A stretch of 32,176 bases of DNA from Thauera sp. 28. Lineage in GTDB: Bacteria; Pseudomonadota; Gammaproteobacteria; Burkholderiales; Rhodocyclaceae. The position numbers and the translations under genes were made by a program. Of the stretch, positions 1-7,569 are shown one piece after another. The notes under the pieces are model-generated. The model did not search any database and had not been told where the DNA came from. It saw nothing but the letters and a program-made list of their open reading frames with translations. Numbering within the stretch: the stretch's first letter is position 1; each line of letters starts with the position of its first letter. The stretch covers positions 1 through 32,176 of the forward strand of contig NZ_AMXA01000034.1 in NCBI RefSeq assembly GCF_000310145.2. Reading direction: 5' to 3'.

Positions 1-84
1 GGCTCGCGCCGCTCCTACAGGAGGGCACCGCGGTGTCCGTTCCCGCCGTAGGAGCGGCGCCAGCCGCGAGGGGTTGAAGGCGAC
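1..84. repeat. GTAG-type REP palindrome pair (cut by window edge)
   Basis: Two inverted copies of a REP-like element sit here. GCGCCGCTCCTAC (6-18) is the exact reverse complement of GTAGGAGCGGCGC (48-60), and the second copy continues to GCCGCGAG at 70. Positions 51-84, which include the adjoining GGGGTTGAAGGCGAC, recur with one mismatch in inverted form at 7414-7447. The GTAG head plus a GC-rich imperfect palindrome is the known layout of REP sequences mobilised by RAYT transposases. No RAYT gene is in the window. Confidence 0.8.
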
Positions 85-196
85 GGGCGTCGGGCGAGTG
101 CGATGCCGGATCGCTGCCGTGGTGCCGAACGATGTGCATGCTGGCTGGTGCGCGTTAGAATCACCGTCTTTACCGCAGATTTTCCGGAGCGCCGCC

Positions 197-2047
197 ATGC
201 CCCAGTATCGTTCCCGCACCTCGACCGCCGGCCGCAACATGGCGGGAGCCCGCGCCCTGTGGCGCGCCACCGGCATGAAGGACGAGGACTTCAGCAAGCC
301 GATCATCGCCATCGCCAACAGCTTTACCCAGTTCGTGCCCGGCCACGTGCACCTGAAGGACCTGGGGCAGCTCGTTGCGCGCGAGATCGAGGCCGCTGGC
401 GGCGTCGCCAAGGAGTTCAACACCATCGCCGTCGATGACGGCATCGCCATGGGGCACGGCGGCATGCTGTATTCGCTGCCCTCGCGCGACCTCATCGCCG
501 ACAGCGTCGAGTACATGTGCAATGCCCACACCGCAGACGCGCTCGTGTGCATCTCGAACTGCGACAAGATCACCCCGGGCATGCTGATGGCCGCCCTGCG
601 CCTCAATATCCCGGTGATCTTCGTCTCCGGCGGCCCGATGGAGGCAGGCAAGGTGAAGTGGGAGAACAAGGTCATCTCCCTCGATCTGGTCGACGCCATG
701 GTCAAGGCCGCGGACAAGAACTGCTCCGACGAGGAAGTCGACGCCGTCGAGCGCTCTGCCTGTCCGACCTGCGGCTCGTGCTCGGGCATGTTCACTGCCA
801 ACTCGATGAACTGCCTCACCGAAGCGCTCGGACTGTCGCTGCCCGGCAACGGCACCACGCTCGCCACCCATGCCGACCGTGAGAAGCTGTTCAAGGAAGC
901 CGGCCGCCGCATCGTCGACCTGGCCCGCCGCTATTACGAACAGGACGACACCTCGGCGCTGCCGCGCTCCATCGCCAGCTTCAAGGCTTTCGAGAACGCC
1001 ATCAGTCTCGACGTGGCCATGGGCGGCTCGACCAACACCGTGCTGCACCTCCTGGCAGCCGCGCACGAAGCCGGTATCGACTTCACGATGAAGGACATCG
1101 ACCGCATCAGCCGCCGCGTCCCCTGCCTGTGCAAGGTTGCGCCCGCCGTGGCCGATGTGCACATCGAAGACGTGCACCGCGCCGGCGGCATCATGGGCAT
1201 CCTCGGCGAGCTCGATCGTGCAGGGCTGCTGCATCGCGACGTGCCGACGGTGCACAGCAAGACCATGGGCGACGCCCTGTCGCGCTGGGACATCCTGCAG
1301 GCGCATGACGTCTCCGTGTTCGAGCTTTTCCTCGCTGCGCCGGGCGGGGTGCCGACGCAAGTGGCGTTCTCGCAGAATCGCCGCTGGAAGGAGCTGGACA
1401 TGGACCGCACGCGCGGGGTCATCCGCGACAAGGCCAACGCCTTCAGCCAGGACGGTGGACTTGCCGTGCTCTACGGCAACATTGCCGAGAAGGGCTGCAT
1501 CGTGAAGACCGCCGGCGTGGACGAGTCGATCTGGAAGTTCACCGGCAAGGCGCGCGTGTTCGAAAGCCAGGACGACGCAGTTGACGGCATTCTTGGCGAA
1601 CAGGTGCAGGCTGGCGACGTGGTGGTGATTCGCTACGAAGGCCCCAAGGGCGGCCCCGGCATGCAGGAGATGCTCTACCCCACCTCCTATCTCAAGAGCC
1701 GAGGTCTGGGCGCGCAGTGCGCGCTGCTCACCGACGGCCGCTTCTCCGGTGGTACCTCCGGCCTGTCGATCGGCCATGCCTCGCCTGAGGCGGCCTGCGG
1801 CGGTGCGATCGCCCTCGTCGAGGACGGCGACATCATCGAGATCGACATCCCCAACCGCAGCATCAACCTCGCGGTCACGGCCGACGAGCTCGCCCGCAGA
1901 CGCGCCGCGATGGAGGCCAAGGGAGCTGCTGCATGGAAGCCGGTCAAGCGCGAACGCGTCGTCTCGGCAGCGCTGCAGGCCTATGCTGCGCTCACCACCT
2001 CGGCCGATACCGGCGCGGTGCGTGACGTGACCCAGGTCCAGCGCTGA
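197..2047 (+). CDS. ilvD: Dihydroxy-acid dehydratase
   Basis: IlvD dehydrates 2,3-dihydroxy-isovalerate and 2,3-dihydroxy-3-methylvalerate to the 2-oxo acids that precede valine, leucine and isoleucine, using an Fe-S cluster in the cytoplasm. The ATG at 197 gives 616 residues, the same length as the E. coli enzyme. An upstream in-frame start at 74 would add 41 unrelated residues and begin next to a REP element, so it was rejected. Visible signatures are [13 protein letters not shown] near the N-terminus, [10 protein letters not shown] with Cys122, [11 protein letters not shown] with Cys195, and the C-terminal [10 protein letters not shown] motif. The [10 protein letters not shown] form is the E. 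coli-like type, generally linked to a [4Fe-4S] cluster. GGAG at about 186-189 can serve as ribosome binding site. No terminator is evident before the next gene 36 bp downstream. Confidence 0.97.
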   Translation: MPQYRSRTSTAGRNMAGARALWRATGMKDEDFSKPIIAIANSFTQFVPGHVHLKDLGQLVAREIEAAGGVAKEFNTIAVDDGIAMGHGGMLYSLPSRDLIADSVEYMCNAHTADALVCISNCDKITPGMLMAALRLNIPVIFVSGGPMEAGKVKWENKVISLDLVDAMVKAADKNCSDEEVDAVERSACPTCGSCSGMFTANSMNCLTEALGLSLPGNGTTLATHADREKLFKEAGRRIVDLARRYYEQDDTSALPRSIASFKAFENAISLDVAMGGSTNTVLHLLAAAHEAGIDFTMKDIDRISRRVPCLCKVAPAVADVHIEDVHRAGGIMGILGELDRAGLLHRDVPTVHSKTMGDALSRWDILQAHDVSVFELFLAAPGGVPTQVAFSQNRRWKELDMDRTRGVIRDKANAFSQDGGLAVLYGNIAEKGCIVKTAGVDESIWKFTGKARVFESQDDAVDGILGEQVQAGDVVVIRYEGPKGGPGMQEMLYPTSYLKSRGLGAQCALLTDGRFSGGTSGLSIGHASPEAACGGAIALVEDGDIIEIDIPNRSINLAVTADELARRRAAMEAKGAAAWKPVKRERVVSAALQAYAALTTSADTGAVRDVTQVQR

Positions 2048-2083
2048 TTGACCCGTCATCGCCCGCTCACTAACATCGCCGCC

Positions 2084-2278
2084 ATGGATACAGAACTCGC
2101 CCAGCTCGAAGCCCAACTCGAGCAACTGATCAGCCTCCACGAACGCCTGCGGGCCGACAATGCCGAGCTGCGCGGGCGCGTCCTGCGGCTGGAGACCGAC
2201 AACCGCCAGCTCTCCGACAAGGTCAGGTTCGCCGCCGAGCGTGTCGAGAGCTTGCTAGAAAAACTGCCGGAGGCCTGA
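2084..2278 (+). CDS. Small coiled-coil protein upstream of zapA (TIGR02449/ZapB-like)
   Basis: A 64-residue acidic protein made almost wholly of heptad-like leucine repeats (LAQLEAQLEQLISLHERLR, then LRGRVLRLETDNRQL), predicted to be one continuous coiled coil. The ATG at 2084 is chosen because the alternative at 2048 adds a non-helical leader. It ends 4 bp before zapA, so the two are almost certainly co-transcribed. Small coiled-coil proteins of this type (TIGR02449) lie next to zapA in many beta- and gammaproteobacteria. A ZapB-like role at the division ring is plausible from position and structure but is inference. Confidence 0.85.
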   Translation: MDTELAQLEAQLEQLISLHERLRADNAELRGRVLRLETDNRQLSDKVRFAAERVESLLEKLPEA

Positions 2279-2282
2279 GGTC

Positions 2283-2585
2283 ATGTCGATGGAGCATCTG
2301 GATGTGATGTTGCTCGGGAAGGAATACCGCGTCTCCTGCACCCCCGAAAGCAAGGACGAGTTGCTCGCCACGGTCGCCTACCTGGACGACAAGTTTCGTG
2401 AACTTGGCGCCAAGACCAACGCCGCGGGCGAGCGGCTAGCGGTCATGACTGCACTCAACCTTGCACACGAGTTCCTGCAGTTCCAGCGCGGCAATGGGTT
2501 TGACATGCCGGGCACGAAGCGTAGAATCGGACTCATGAAAGCGCGCCTCGACGGGGTGCTGGCCCAGCAGGAAAAGCTCTTCTGA
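2283..2585 (+). CDS. zapA: Cell division protein ZapA
   Basis: ZapA binds FtsZ and bundles its protofilaments at midcell. The 100-residue product has the family layout: an N-terminal FtsZ-binding head (LDVMLLGKEYRVSCTPES...LLATVAYLDDKFRELGAK) and a C-terminal helix used for dimer/tetramer formation (AVMTALNLAHEFLQF). GGAGG at 2271-2275, inside the end of the upstream gene, is a suitable ribosome binding site for the ATG at 2283. The order coiled-coil gene, zapA, 6S RNA matches many proteobacteria; the ygfA gene often found after the 6S RNA is absent here. Confidence 0.93.
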   Translation: MSMEHLDVMLLGKEYRVSCTPESKDELLATVAYLDDKFRELGAKTNAAGERLAVMTALNLAHEFLQFQRGNGFDMPGTKRRIGLMKARLDGVLAQQEKLF

Positions 2586-2635
2586 CGTCTGATTCAGAAT
2601 TGCTTCTGCGCAGGTCGGCAGGCTGGTCGGGCACG

Positions 2636-2641
2636 TAAGAT
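2636..2641 (+). promoter_or_regulatory. Candidate -10 element of the 6S RNA promoter
   Basis: TAAGAT lies 6-7 bp upstream of the inferred 5' end of the 6S RNA, in a gap with no coding sequence. No convincing -35 hexamer is visible at the usual spacing, so this is tentative. Confidence 0.4.
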
Positions 2642-2646
2642 CAATC

Positions 2647-2822
2647 CCCTGCAGTGTTCGTTGAAGTCGTAGATTCCTTGAACCAATAGTCGAGAGACTC
2701 GGTTGCCGACCATCGATACCGCTGTGTGAACGCCCCTTGCCGGGTGATCCTGATGCGGAAGGAACGCGACCTCCCTGAACCCTAGGTTCAGGATGCCCGG
2801 CGGAGACGGCACAGGCGGGGGG
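2647..2822 (+). ncRNA. ssrS: 6S RNA
   Basis: 6S RNA mimics an open promoter and sequesters the sigma70 RNA polymerase holoenzyme in stationary phase. The roughly 176-nt region directly after zapA has the expected closing stem, with CCCCTGCAGTGTTCG at the 5' side facing GGCACAGGCGGGG at the 3' side. It also has the 3' hairpin CCTGAACCCTAGGTTCAGG (2773-2791), the counterpart of the CTTGAACCAAGGGTTCAAGG element of E. coli 6S RNA. The central part can open into the single-stranded bubble. Synteny with zapA is the classic position. Ends are estimated from the stem and may be off by a few bases. Confidence 0.85.
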
Positions 2823-2830
2823 CCACACGA

Positions 2831-2866
2831 GAAGGCGCGGTGAGCGATCACCGTGCCTTCTTCACG
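2831..2866 (+). terminator. Rho-independent terminator of the 6S RNA
   Basis: A near-perfect hairpin GAAGGCGCGGTGA - GCGA - TCACCGTGCCTTC (2831-2860, one internal mismatch) is followed by TTCACGTT. It lies directly after the 6S closing stem and before the next gene at 2916. Confidence 0.75.
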
Positions 2867-2915
2867 TTAACGGCCGGCGATCGTGCCTGACGCGAACAAC
2901 GGCAAGGAGAATCCG

Positions 2916-3722
2916 ATGGATGTGAATGCCTGGTGGCTCGCCTACCCCCTGCTTGGCGCGGTGGTGGGCTTCGTTGCTGGCCTGCTCGGGGTGGGCGGCG
3001 GCGCGGTGATGGTTCCGATGCTCACCACCTTATTCCTTGCCCAGGGATTTGCTCACGAGTCCGTGGTGCACATGGCGCTCGGAACCTCGATGGCAGCCAT
3101 CGTGCTGACCTCCATCTCCAGCTTGCGCGCCCACCAGTCGCACGGTGCGGTGCGCTGGGACATCGTGCGCCGGATCACCCCCGGCATCCTGCTTGGCACC
3201 TTCGGCGGCACCTTCATCGCGTCGCGTGCCGATACCGTGCCGCTGGCGATCTTCTTCGCCCTGTTCACCGCCTACGTGGCCGTGCAGATGCTGCTGAACA
3301 TCAAGCCCAAGCCTGCGCGCGAGCTGCCTGGGGTCGCCGGGATGAACGCCGCAGGTGTCGGCATCGGCGGCATTTCGGCCTTGGTGGCGATCGGTGGTGG
3401 TTCGCTGTCCGTGCCTTTCATGACCTGGTGCAACGTCAAGATGCAGCACGCGATCGGCACCTCAGCGGCGATCGGCCTGCCGATCGCCGTCTCGGGCACG
3501 ATCGGCTACCTCGTCAATGGCTGGGGCGCCGAGGGCACGCCGGCACTGACCCTTGGCTACATCTACCTGCCGGCGCTGGTTCTGGTGGCTACGGTCAGCA
3601 TGCTCACCGCACCCTATGGTGCGAGTCTGGCGCACCGCCTGCCGGTGGCCACACTCAAGAAGATCTTTGCCGGCTTGTTGATGGTGCTGTGCGCGAAGAT
3701 GCTGCACAGCATCTTCGCCTGA
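2916..3722 (+). CDS. TauE/SafE (TSUP) family membrane permease
   Basis: The 268-residue protein has about eight hydrophobic segments. It carries two glycine-rich repeats typical of the TSUP family: GLLGVGGGAVMVPML near the N-terminus and GIGGISALVAIGGGSLSVPFM near the middle. Members export or import sulfite, sulfonates or related organic anions across the inner membrane; the substrate cannot be read from sequence. The ATG at 2916 is preferred over an in-frame GTG at 2883 because AAGGAGA sits 5 bp upstream. The gene is monocistronic: the 6S terminator precedes it and aztC converges on it. Confidence 0.85.
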   Translation: MDVNAWWLAYPLLGAVVGFVAGLLGVGGGAVMVPMLTTLFLAQGFAHESVVHMALGTSMAAIVLTSISSLRAHQSHGAVRWDIVRRITPGILLGTFGGTFIASRADTVPLAIFFALFTAYVAVQMLLNIKPKPARELPGVAGMNAAGVGIGGISALVAIGGGSLSVPFMTWCNVKMQHAIGTSAAIGLPIAVSGTIGYLVNGWGAEGTPALTLGYIYLPALVLVATVSMLTAPYGASLAHRLPVATLKKIFAGLLMVLCAKMLHSIFA

Positions 3723-3750
3723 ACGCCCGGGGGGCCCGGGTTCAGGGCGT
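3723..3750. terminator. GC-rich hairpin between convergent genes
   Basis: ACGCCC (3723-3728) pairs with GGGCGT (3745-3750) around a G/C-rich core, between the ends of the TSUP gene and aztC and overlapping the aztC stop codon. There is no clear T-run, so activity as a terminator is uncertain. Confidence 0.35.
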
Positions 3751-4704
3751 CTCGCGCAGCGCGTCCTGCAGCGCCTGCAGGTTGCTGCGCATCATCTGCA
3801 CATAGCTCGCTGCCGGCCCGCCAGCGCCCGACAGGGCGTCGGAGTAGAGCGTGCCGCCCATCCTTGCGCCGCTCTCGGCGCGGATGCGCTCGATCAGGCG
3901 TGCATCGACGACATTCTCGATGAACACCGCGGGGATGTTCTCCGCCTTGAGTTGGCGGATGAGCCTGGCAACGCCCTTGGCCGTCGGCTCGGCATTGTTC
4001 GATACGCCCACCGGCGACAGGAAGCGCACCCCGTAGGCGCGCCCGAAGTAGGCGAAGGCGTCGTGCGAGGTCACGACCTTGCGGCGCTCGGCCGGAATCG
4101 CCTCGAATGCGGCACGCAACTCGGCATCGAGTGCGCGCAGTTCGCCGTCGTAGCGTTCGGCGTTGGCGCGGTAGGTGGCCGCGCCCGCGGGGTCGGCAGC
4201 GGTCAGCGCTGCAGCGATGTTGGCCACGTACTGGCGGGCGTTGCCCACGTCCTGCCAGGCGTGAGGGTCGATCGCCTTGCTGCCGTGCTTGTGGCCGTGC
4301 GAATGCTTGTGACCGTGGTCGTGGCCATGGTCGTCGGCCATCTCCAGCGTCACCACGCCGTCGCTGGCAACCACGATCGTGCCCTTGTAGCCGCCCGAGC
4401 GCGCCAGGCGGCTCATCCAGTCATCGAAGCCCAGGCCATTGACCACCACCAGCGCTGCCGAGCCGATCTCGCGCGCATCCGAGGGGCGGGGCTGGAAGGC
4501 GTGGGCGTCCTCGTCCGCGCCCACCAGGCTGCGCACCTTGACGCGCTCGCCGCCGACCTGCTGCACGAAATCACCCAGGATGCTGAAGCTTGCGGTGACG
4601 TCCAGCGGCTGCTGACCGTGTGCCGGACCGAGGGCAAGGGCAAGCAGGCCGCCGGCGATGGCGTGGGCGAGACGGCGTCCGGCGGTTGTGGGCTGAGGCT
4701 TCAT
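3742..4704 (-). CDS. aztC: Zinc ABC transporter periplasmic binding protein (AztC/ZnuA-like)
   Basis: The 320-residue cluster A-I metal-binding protein starts with a signal peptide (about residues 1-30). The expected ligands are visible: His68 (DAHAFQ), His148 (DPHAWQD), His214 (TSHDAF) and Asp289 (YSDAL). A histidine-rich loop with alternating D/K/H lies at residues 126-140, as in zinc-specific members. It captures Zn2+ in the periplasm and delivers it to the AztB permease. The ATG at 4704 is supported by AGGAG upstream. It is the last gene of the minus-strand zur operon, 57 bp after aztB. The azt name rests on resemblance of the whole operon to the AztABC type; znuA would be the generic alternative. 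Confidence 0.88.
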   Translation of the reverse strand: MKPQPTTAGRRLAHAIAGGLLALALGPAHGQQPLDVTASFSILGDFVQQVGGERVKVRSLVGADEDAHAFQPRPSDAREIGSAALVVVNGLGFDDWMSRLARSGGYKGTIVVASDGVVTLEMADDHGHDHGHKHSHGHKHGSKAIDPHAWQDVGNARQYVANIAAALTAADPAGAATYRANAERYDGELRALDAELRAAFEAIPAERRKVVTSHDAFAYFGRAYGVRFLSPVGVSNNAEPTAKGVARLIRQLKAENIPAVFIENVVDARLIERIRAESGARMGGTLYSDALSGAGGPAASYVQMMRSNLQALQDALRETP

Positions 4705-4761
4705 CGTGGGGTCTCCTGGGAAAGGGGCATCGGGTCTTGCGGCGCCTTGTGCGTGCAGCGC

Positions 4762-5628
4762 TCAGCGTTCGAGGTGGTTGCGCACCGGCAGGCGGCCGGC
4801 GAGCAGGCCACCGGGTGCAGCGAGCAAAGAGATGAAGTAGACCACGCCGCACACCAGCACGATTGCCGGGCCGGCTGGCACGTCGGCATGGAAGGACAGC
4901 AGCAGCCCGGCCACGCCGCTGGCGAAGGCGAACAGCACCGCAAGCAGCAGCAGCATGGGCAGGCCGCGGGCCCATAGCCGCGCAGCGGCCGACGGCAGGA
5001 TCATGATGCCCACCGCCATCAGCGTGCCCAGGGCGTGGAAGCCGCTCACCAGGTTCACCACCACCAGCATCAGGAAGCCGTAATGCGCCACCGGTGACCA
5101 GCGGCTCACGCCGCGCAGAAAGGCGGGGTCGAAGCACTCCATCACCAGCGGGCGGAACAACAGCGCCAGGCACACCAGGGTCACGCTGGCGATGCCGGCG
5201 ATCAGCAGCAGCGAGGCATCGTCAAGCGCCAGCACCGAGCCGAACAGCACATGCAGCAAGTCGAGGTTGCGCCCGCGCAGCGACACGATCATCACCCCCG
5301 CGGCCAGCGACAGCAGGTAGAAGGCCGCCAGGCTGGCGTCCTCCTTGAGGATGGAGGCGCGCGTGACCAGGCCCGCGGCCAGCACCACGACCAGTCCGGC
5401 GACGATGCCGCCGACCGTCATCGCGCCGAGCGAGAGACCAAAGGCGAGGTAGCCCAGCGCCGCTCCGGGCAGGATAGCGTGGCTCATTGCGTCGCCCATC
5501 AGGCTCATGCGGCGCAGCAGCAGGAACACGCCCACCGGCGTGGCGCCCAGCGCCAGCGCCAGGCAGCCGGCCAGGGCGCGGCGCATGAAGGCAAAATCGG
5601 TAAACGGATCGATGAGGAATTCGGTCAC
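4762..5628 (-). CDS. aztB: Zinc ABC transporter permease (AztB/ZnuB-like)
   Basis: A 288-residue ABC-3 family inner-membrane permease with about eight hydrophobic segments. The conserved stretch RRMSLMGDAMSHAILPGAALG is the usual ABC-3 signature after the first helices. The start is a GTG at 5628 giving MTEFLIDPF; no better start is visible and no clear Shine-Dalgarno precedes it. It lies between aztA (81 bp upstream) and aztC in one transcription unit and forms the zinc channel driven by AztA. Confidence 0.88.
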   Translation of the reverse strand: MTEFLIDPFTDFAFMRRALAGCLALALGATPVGVFLLLRRMSLMGDAMSHAILPGAALGYLAFGLSLGAMTVGGIVAGLVVVLAAGLVTRASILKEDASLAAFYLLSLAAGVMIVSLRGRNLDLLHVLFGSVLALDDASLLLIAGIASVTLVCLALLFRPLVMECFDPAFLRGVSRWSPVAHYGFLMLVVVNLVSGFHALGTLMAVGIMILPSAAARLWARGLPMLLLLAVLFAFASGVAGLLLSFHADVPAGPAIVLVCGVVYFISLLAAPGGLLAGRLPVRNHLER

Positions 5629-5709
5629 GGGGAAAGGAAGCAGGTTGGTACCGGGTCTGGTCCGAGGTGGAACTGGCGCGTAATGCGGGCGAGGGCGTTG
5701 TCGGTAAGC

Positions 5710-6561
5710 TCAGTGCCTGTGGTCGTGCCCATGGGCATGGTCGTGATCATGGGCATGCACGTGGCCAGGGGCTGCCGCACCGTCTCCCGTGCTCGGGGGC
5801 AGCGTGGGCACGGCTTCGATGTGGCACTCCGCAGCGTTGTCGTCGAAGGCTTCCGACAGGCGGCGCGCGCGCGCCAGCAACTCGGGCGTCAGTACCTGAG
5901 CGGTGGGACCGAAGGCCACCGGCTCGCGCGACAGCAGCAGGGCGGTAGGGAAGTAGCGGCGCACCTGTTCGAGGTCGTGCACCACGGTGAGGATGGTGCG
6001 GCCTTCGGCGTGCCAACCCAGGATCAGCGCCACCAGGTCTTCGACGGTGCGGCTGTCGATGGCGGCGAAGGGCTCATCGAGCAGGATCAGCGGCGCATCC
6101 TGCAGGATGAGGCGCGCAAAGCGCGCGCGCTGCAACTGGCCGCCTGACAGCGAGCCGATCGGGCGCGCTTCGAAGCCCGTCAGGCCAACCGCGTCCAGCG
6201 CATCGCGTACGCGCTCGCGCTGGCGGCGCGACAACCCGCCGAAAGCGCCTACCTCGTGCCATAAACCCATCGCCACCACGTCGAACACCGACACCGGGAA
6301 GCTGTGGTCGATCTCGCCGCGCTGCGGCATGTAGGCCAGGCCGTGCGCGGGCAGGGCGGGCATCACGATGCGGCCGCCGATCGGGCGCAACTCGCCCGCA
6401 ATGCCCTTGAGCAGGGTGGACTTGCCGGCGCCATTGGGGCCGACCACCGCCACCAGCGCGCCGGCGGCGATCTCGCCGGACAGGTGGTGCACCGCGGGGT
6501 GGCGGTCGTAGCCCAGGGTGAGGTTGTCGAGCTGGATCATCGGCATGCGCGCGGCGTCCAT
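5710..6561 (-). CDS. aztA: Zinc ABC transporter ATP-binding protein with His-rich C-terminus
   Basis: The 283-residue ABC ATPase shows Walker A GPNGAGKST (41-49), signature LSGGQ (138-142), Walker B LILLDEP (158-164) and the H-loop histidine in VVHDLEQV. LTLGYDRHPAVHHLSG near the start resembles AztA proteins. The ATPase fold is followed by an extension ending in a run of His alternating with Asp/Ala/Gly (about 267-283). Such metal-binding tails are common on zinc SBPs but less expected on the cytoplasmic ATPase, and suggest zinc sensing or buffering at the cytoplasmic side. The ATG at 6561 lies one base after the stop of the preceding small gene, so translation may be coupled; ATGs at 6546 and 6540 are alternatives. 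Confidence 0.87.
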   Translation of the reverse strand: MDAARMPMIQLDNLTLGYDRHPAVHHLSGEIAAGALVAVVGPNGAGKSTLLKGIAGELRPIGGRIVMPALPAHGLAYMPQRGEIDHSFPVSVFDVVAMGLWHEVGAFGGLSRRQRERVRDALDAVGLTGFEARPIGSLSGGQLQRARFARLILQDAPLILLDEPFAAIDSRTVEDLVALILGWHAEGRTILTVVHDLEQVRRYFPTALLLSREPVAFGPTAQVLTPELLARARRLSEAFDDNAAECHIEAVPTLPPSTGDGAAAPGHVHAHDHDHAHGHDHRH

Positions 6562-6562
6562 G

Positions 6563-6772
6563 TCAGCGCAGCGCCCACAGGATGGTCAGCCACAACAGGG
6601 CCAGCGCGCCCGCGCACACGCCCAGGCGGGTGGCCAGGCTGGTGCCGAGCAGGCTGGGGGCAGGCGTGCCGCGGTCGGCAGCGCGTTGGGCGGCGAGCCT
6701 GGGGGTAGCAGCGTGCTCATGTCCGCCGGGAATGGCCGCAGGGGGGGTGTGGACATGGGCTTCGAGGCGCAT
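6563..6772 (-). CDS. Small single-pass membrane protein in the zinc operon
   Basis: A 69-residue ORF fills the gap between zur and aztA exactly: its ATG at 6772 is 2 bp after the zur stop, and its stop is 1 bp before the aztA start. The N-terminal half is hydrophilic with several histidines (EAHVHTP, GGHEHAAT). The C-terminal third (about 48-67) is a single hydrophobic helix ending in WALR. The tight packing argues that it is a real gene. I do not recognise the family. By position and His content it may be an accessory of the zinc importer, but that is inference. Confidence 0.6.
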   Translation of the reverse strand: MRLEAHVHTPPAAIPGGHEHAATPRLAAQRAADRGTPAPSLLGTSLATRLGVCAGALALLWLTILWALR

Positions 6773-6774
6773 GT

Positions 6775-7233
6775 TCAGGGCGCCCCTACGCCGTTGCGGC
6801 CGCAGTCGGCGCAGGCGCCGTGCAGTACCAGCTCGGCGCGGTCGAGCTCGAATCCGGCCGGCAGCGCTGCGCTCGCCGTCGCGGGGATGTCCTCCAGGCA
6901 CAGCACCTGCCCGCAGCGGTCGCAGTGGAAGTGTGCATGGCGGTGATCGTCGCCGCGGCGGATCTCGAAGTGCCAGGCGCGCTCGCCGCTGGCGATGCGG
7001 CGTGCAATGCCCTGTTCCACCAGCCACTCGAGCGCACGGTACAGCGTGACCCGGTCATGGGCGATGCCGCCCGCGTCGAGCGCAGCGGCGACCTCGTCGT
7101 GCGATAGCGGATGGCTCGCCGCCTGCAGCACCTCGATGACCGCGATGCGGGTGCGTGTGACGCGACCGCCGTGGGCCGCGATCAGTTCGCGAGCCGGCAC
7201 GGGTGTGTGGCTGTGGGCAGTGTGCTGGGGCAT
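6775..7233 (-). CDS. zur: Fur-family transcriptional regulator, probable Zur
   Basis: A 152-residue Fur-superfamily repressor. It has the winged-helix region (THPLSHDEVAAAL-like helix, then HDRVTLYRALEWLVEQGIARRI), the metal-binding HRHAHFHCDRCGQVLCLED segment and a second CxxC pair (CADCG) that make up the structural zinc site. With zinc bound, Zur represses uptake genes. Its placement at the head of a zinc ABC operon supports Zur rather than Fur. The ATG at 7233 is chosen; an upstream in-frame start near 7296 would lie inside the operator palindrome. The hydrophilic leader (QHTAHSHTP) is typical of short Zur N-termini. Confidence 0.88.
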   Translation of the reverse strand: MPQHTAHSHTPVPARELIAAHGGRVTRTRIAVIEVLQAASHPLSHDEVAAALDAGGIAHDRVTLYRALEWLVEQGIARRIASGERAWHFEIRRGDDHRHAHFHCDRCGQVLCLEDIPATASAALPAGFELDRAELVLHGACADCGRNGVGAP

Positions 7234-7287
7234 GGTGTATCCGGAACGGTTTGCGGGCGCTTCGGTCTGGATCTGGTGCTGTATTTG

Positions 7288-7304
7288 ATGCAACATTGTA
7301 GCAT
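7288..7304. promoter_or_regulatory. Candidate Zur operator
   Basis: ATGCAACATTGTAGCAT is a 17-bp palindrome with seven of eight position pairs complementary, AT-rich in a GC-rich setting, and 55 bp upstream of the zur start. On the minus strand, TACAAT (7300-7295) inside the palindrome could be the -10 element, which would fit repression by steric block. The site lies between zur and the divergent DUF2796 operon, so it may serve both. Assignment to Zur rests on position and symmetry. Confidence 0.6.
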
Positions 7305-7366
7305 TAGATGAACCCGTAGCATTCACGCGCATCCAAGGCGGGAGATGCGCTGCGCCTGGTTCCGCC

Positions 7367-7501
7367 GTAGGAGCGGCGCCAGCCGCGAGCTTTTCGTACC
7401 ACCCGTGGGGCATGTCGCCTTCAACCCCTCGCGGCTTGCGCCGCTCCGACGGGGGCACCCGCGGCGCCTGCCCATGCGGTAGGAGCGGCGCCAGCCGCGA
7501 G
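7367..7501. repeat. Cluster of three GTAG-type REP elements
   Basis: The 336-bp gap between zur and the DUF2796 gene is mostly REP DNA. Direct copies starting GTAGGAGCGGCGCC and ending GCCGCGAG lie at 7367-7389 and 7479-7501. An inverted copy (CTCGCGGCTTGCGCCGCTCC) lies at 7428-7447 with the GTCGCCTTCAACCC flank also seen near position 70-84. They form large hairpins in the presumed leader of the downstream operon. Apart from the operator at 7288 and these repeats I see nothing else in the gap. Confidence 0.85.
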
Positions 7502-7569
7502 CCTTTGATTGACCAACTGCCCTCAGAAACCCGTTCCAGACAACCTTTCGAGCCCGGAGGCGCAACACG

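Noticed and set aside
170-2140. 656-codon minus-strand ORF over ilvD
   Set aside because: Antisense shadow of a well-conserved gene; typical of GC-rich codon use.
3952-4977. 341-codon plus-strand ORF over aztC and aztB
   Set aside because: Overlaps two convincing minus-strand genes and has a low-complexity composition.
7367-7501. CRISPR array
   Set aside because: Only three copies, in both orientations and palindromic with unequal spacing; they match REP elements also found at both window ends.
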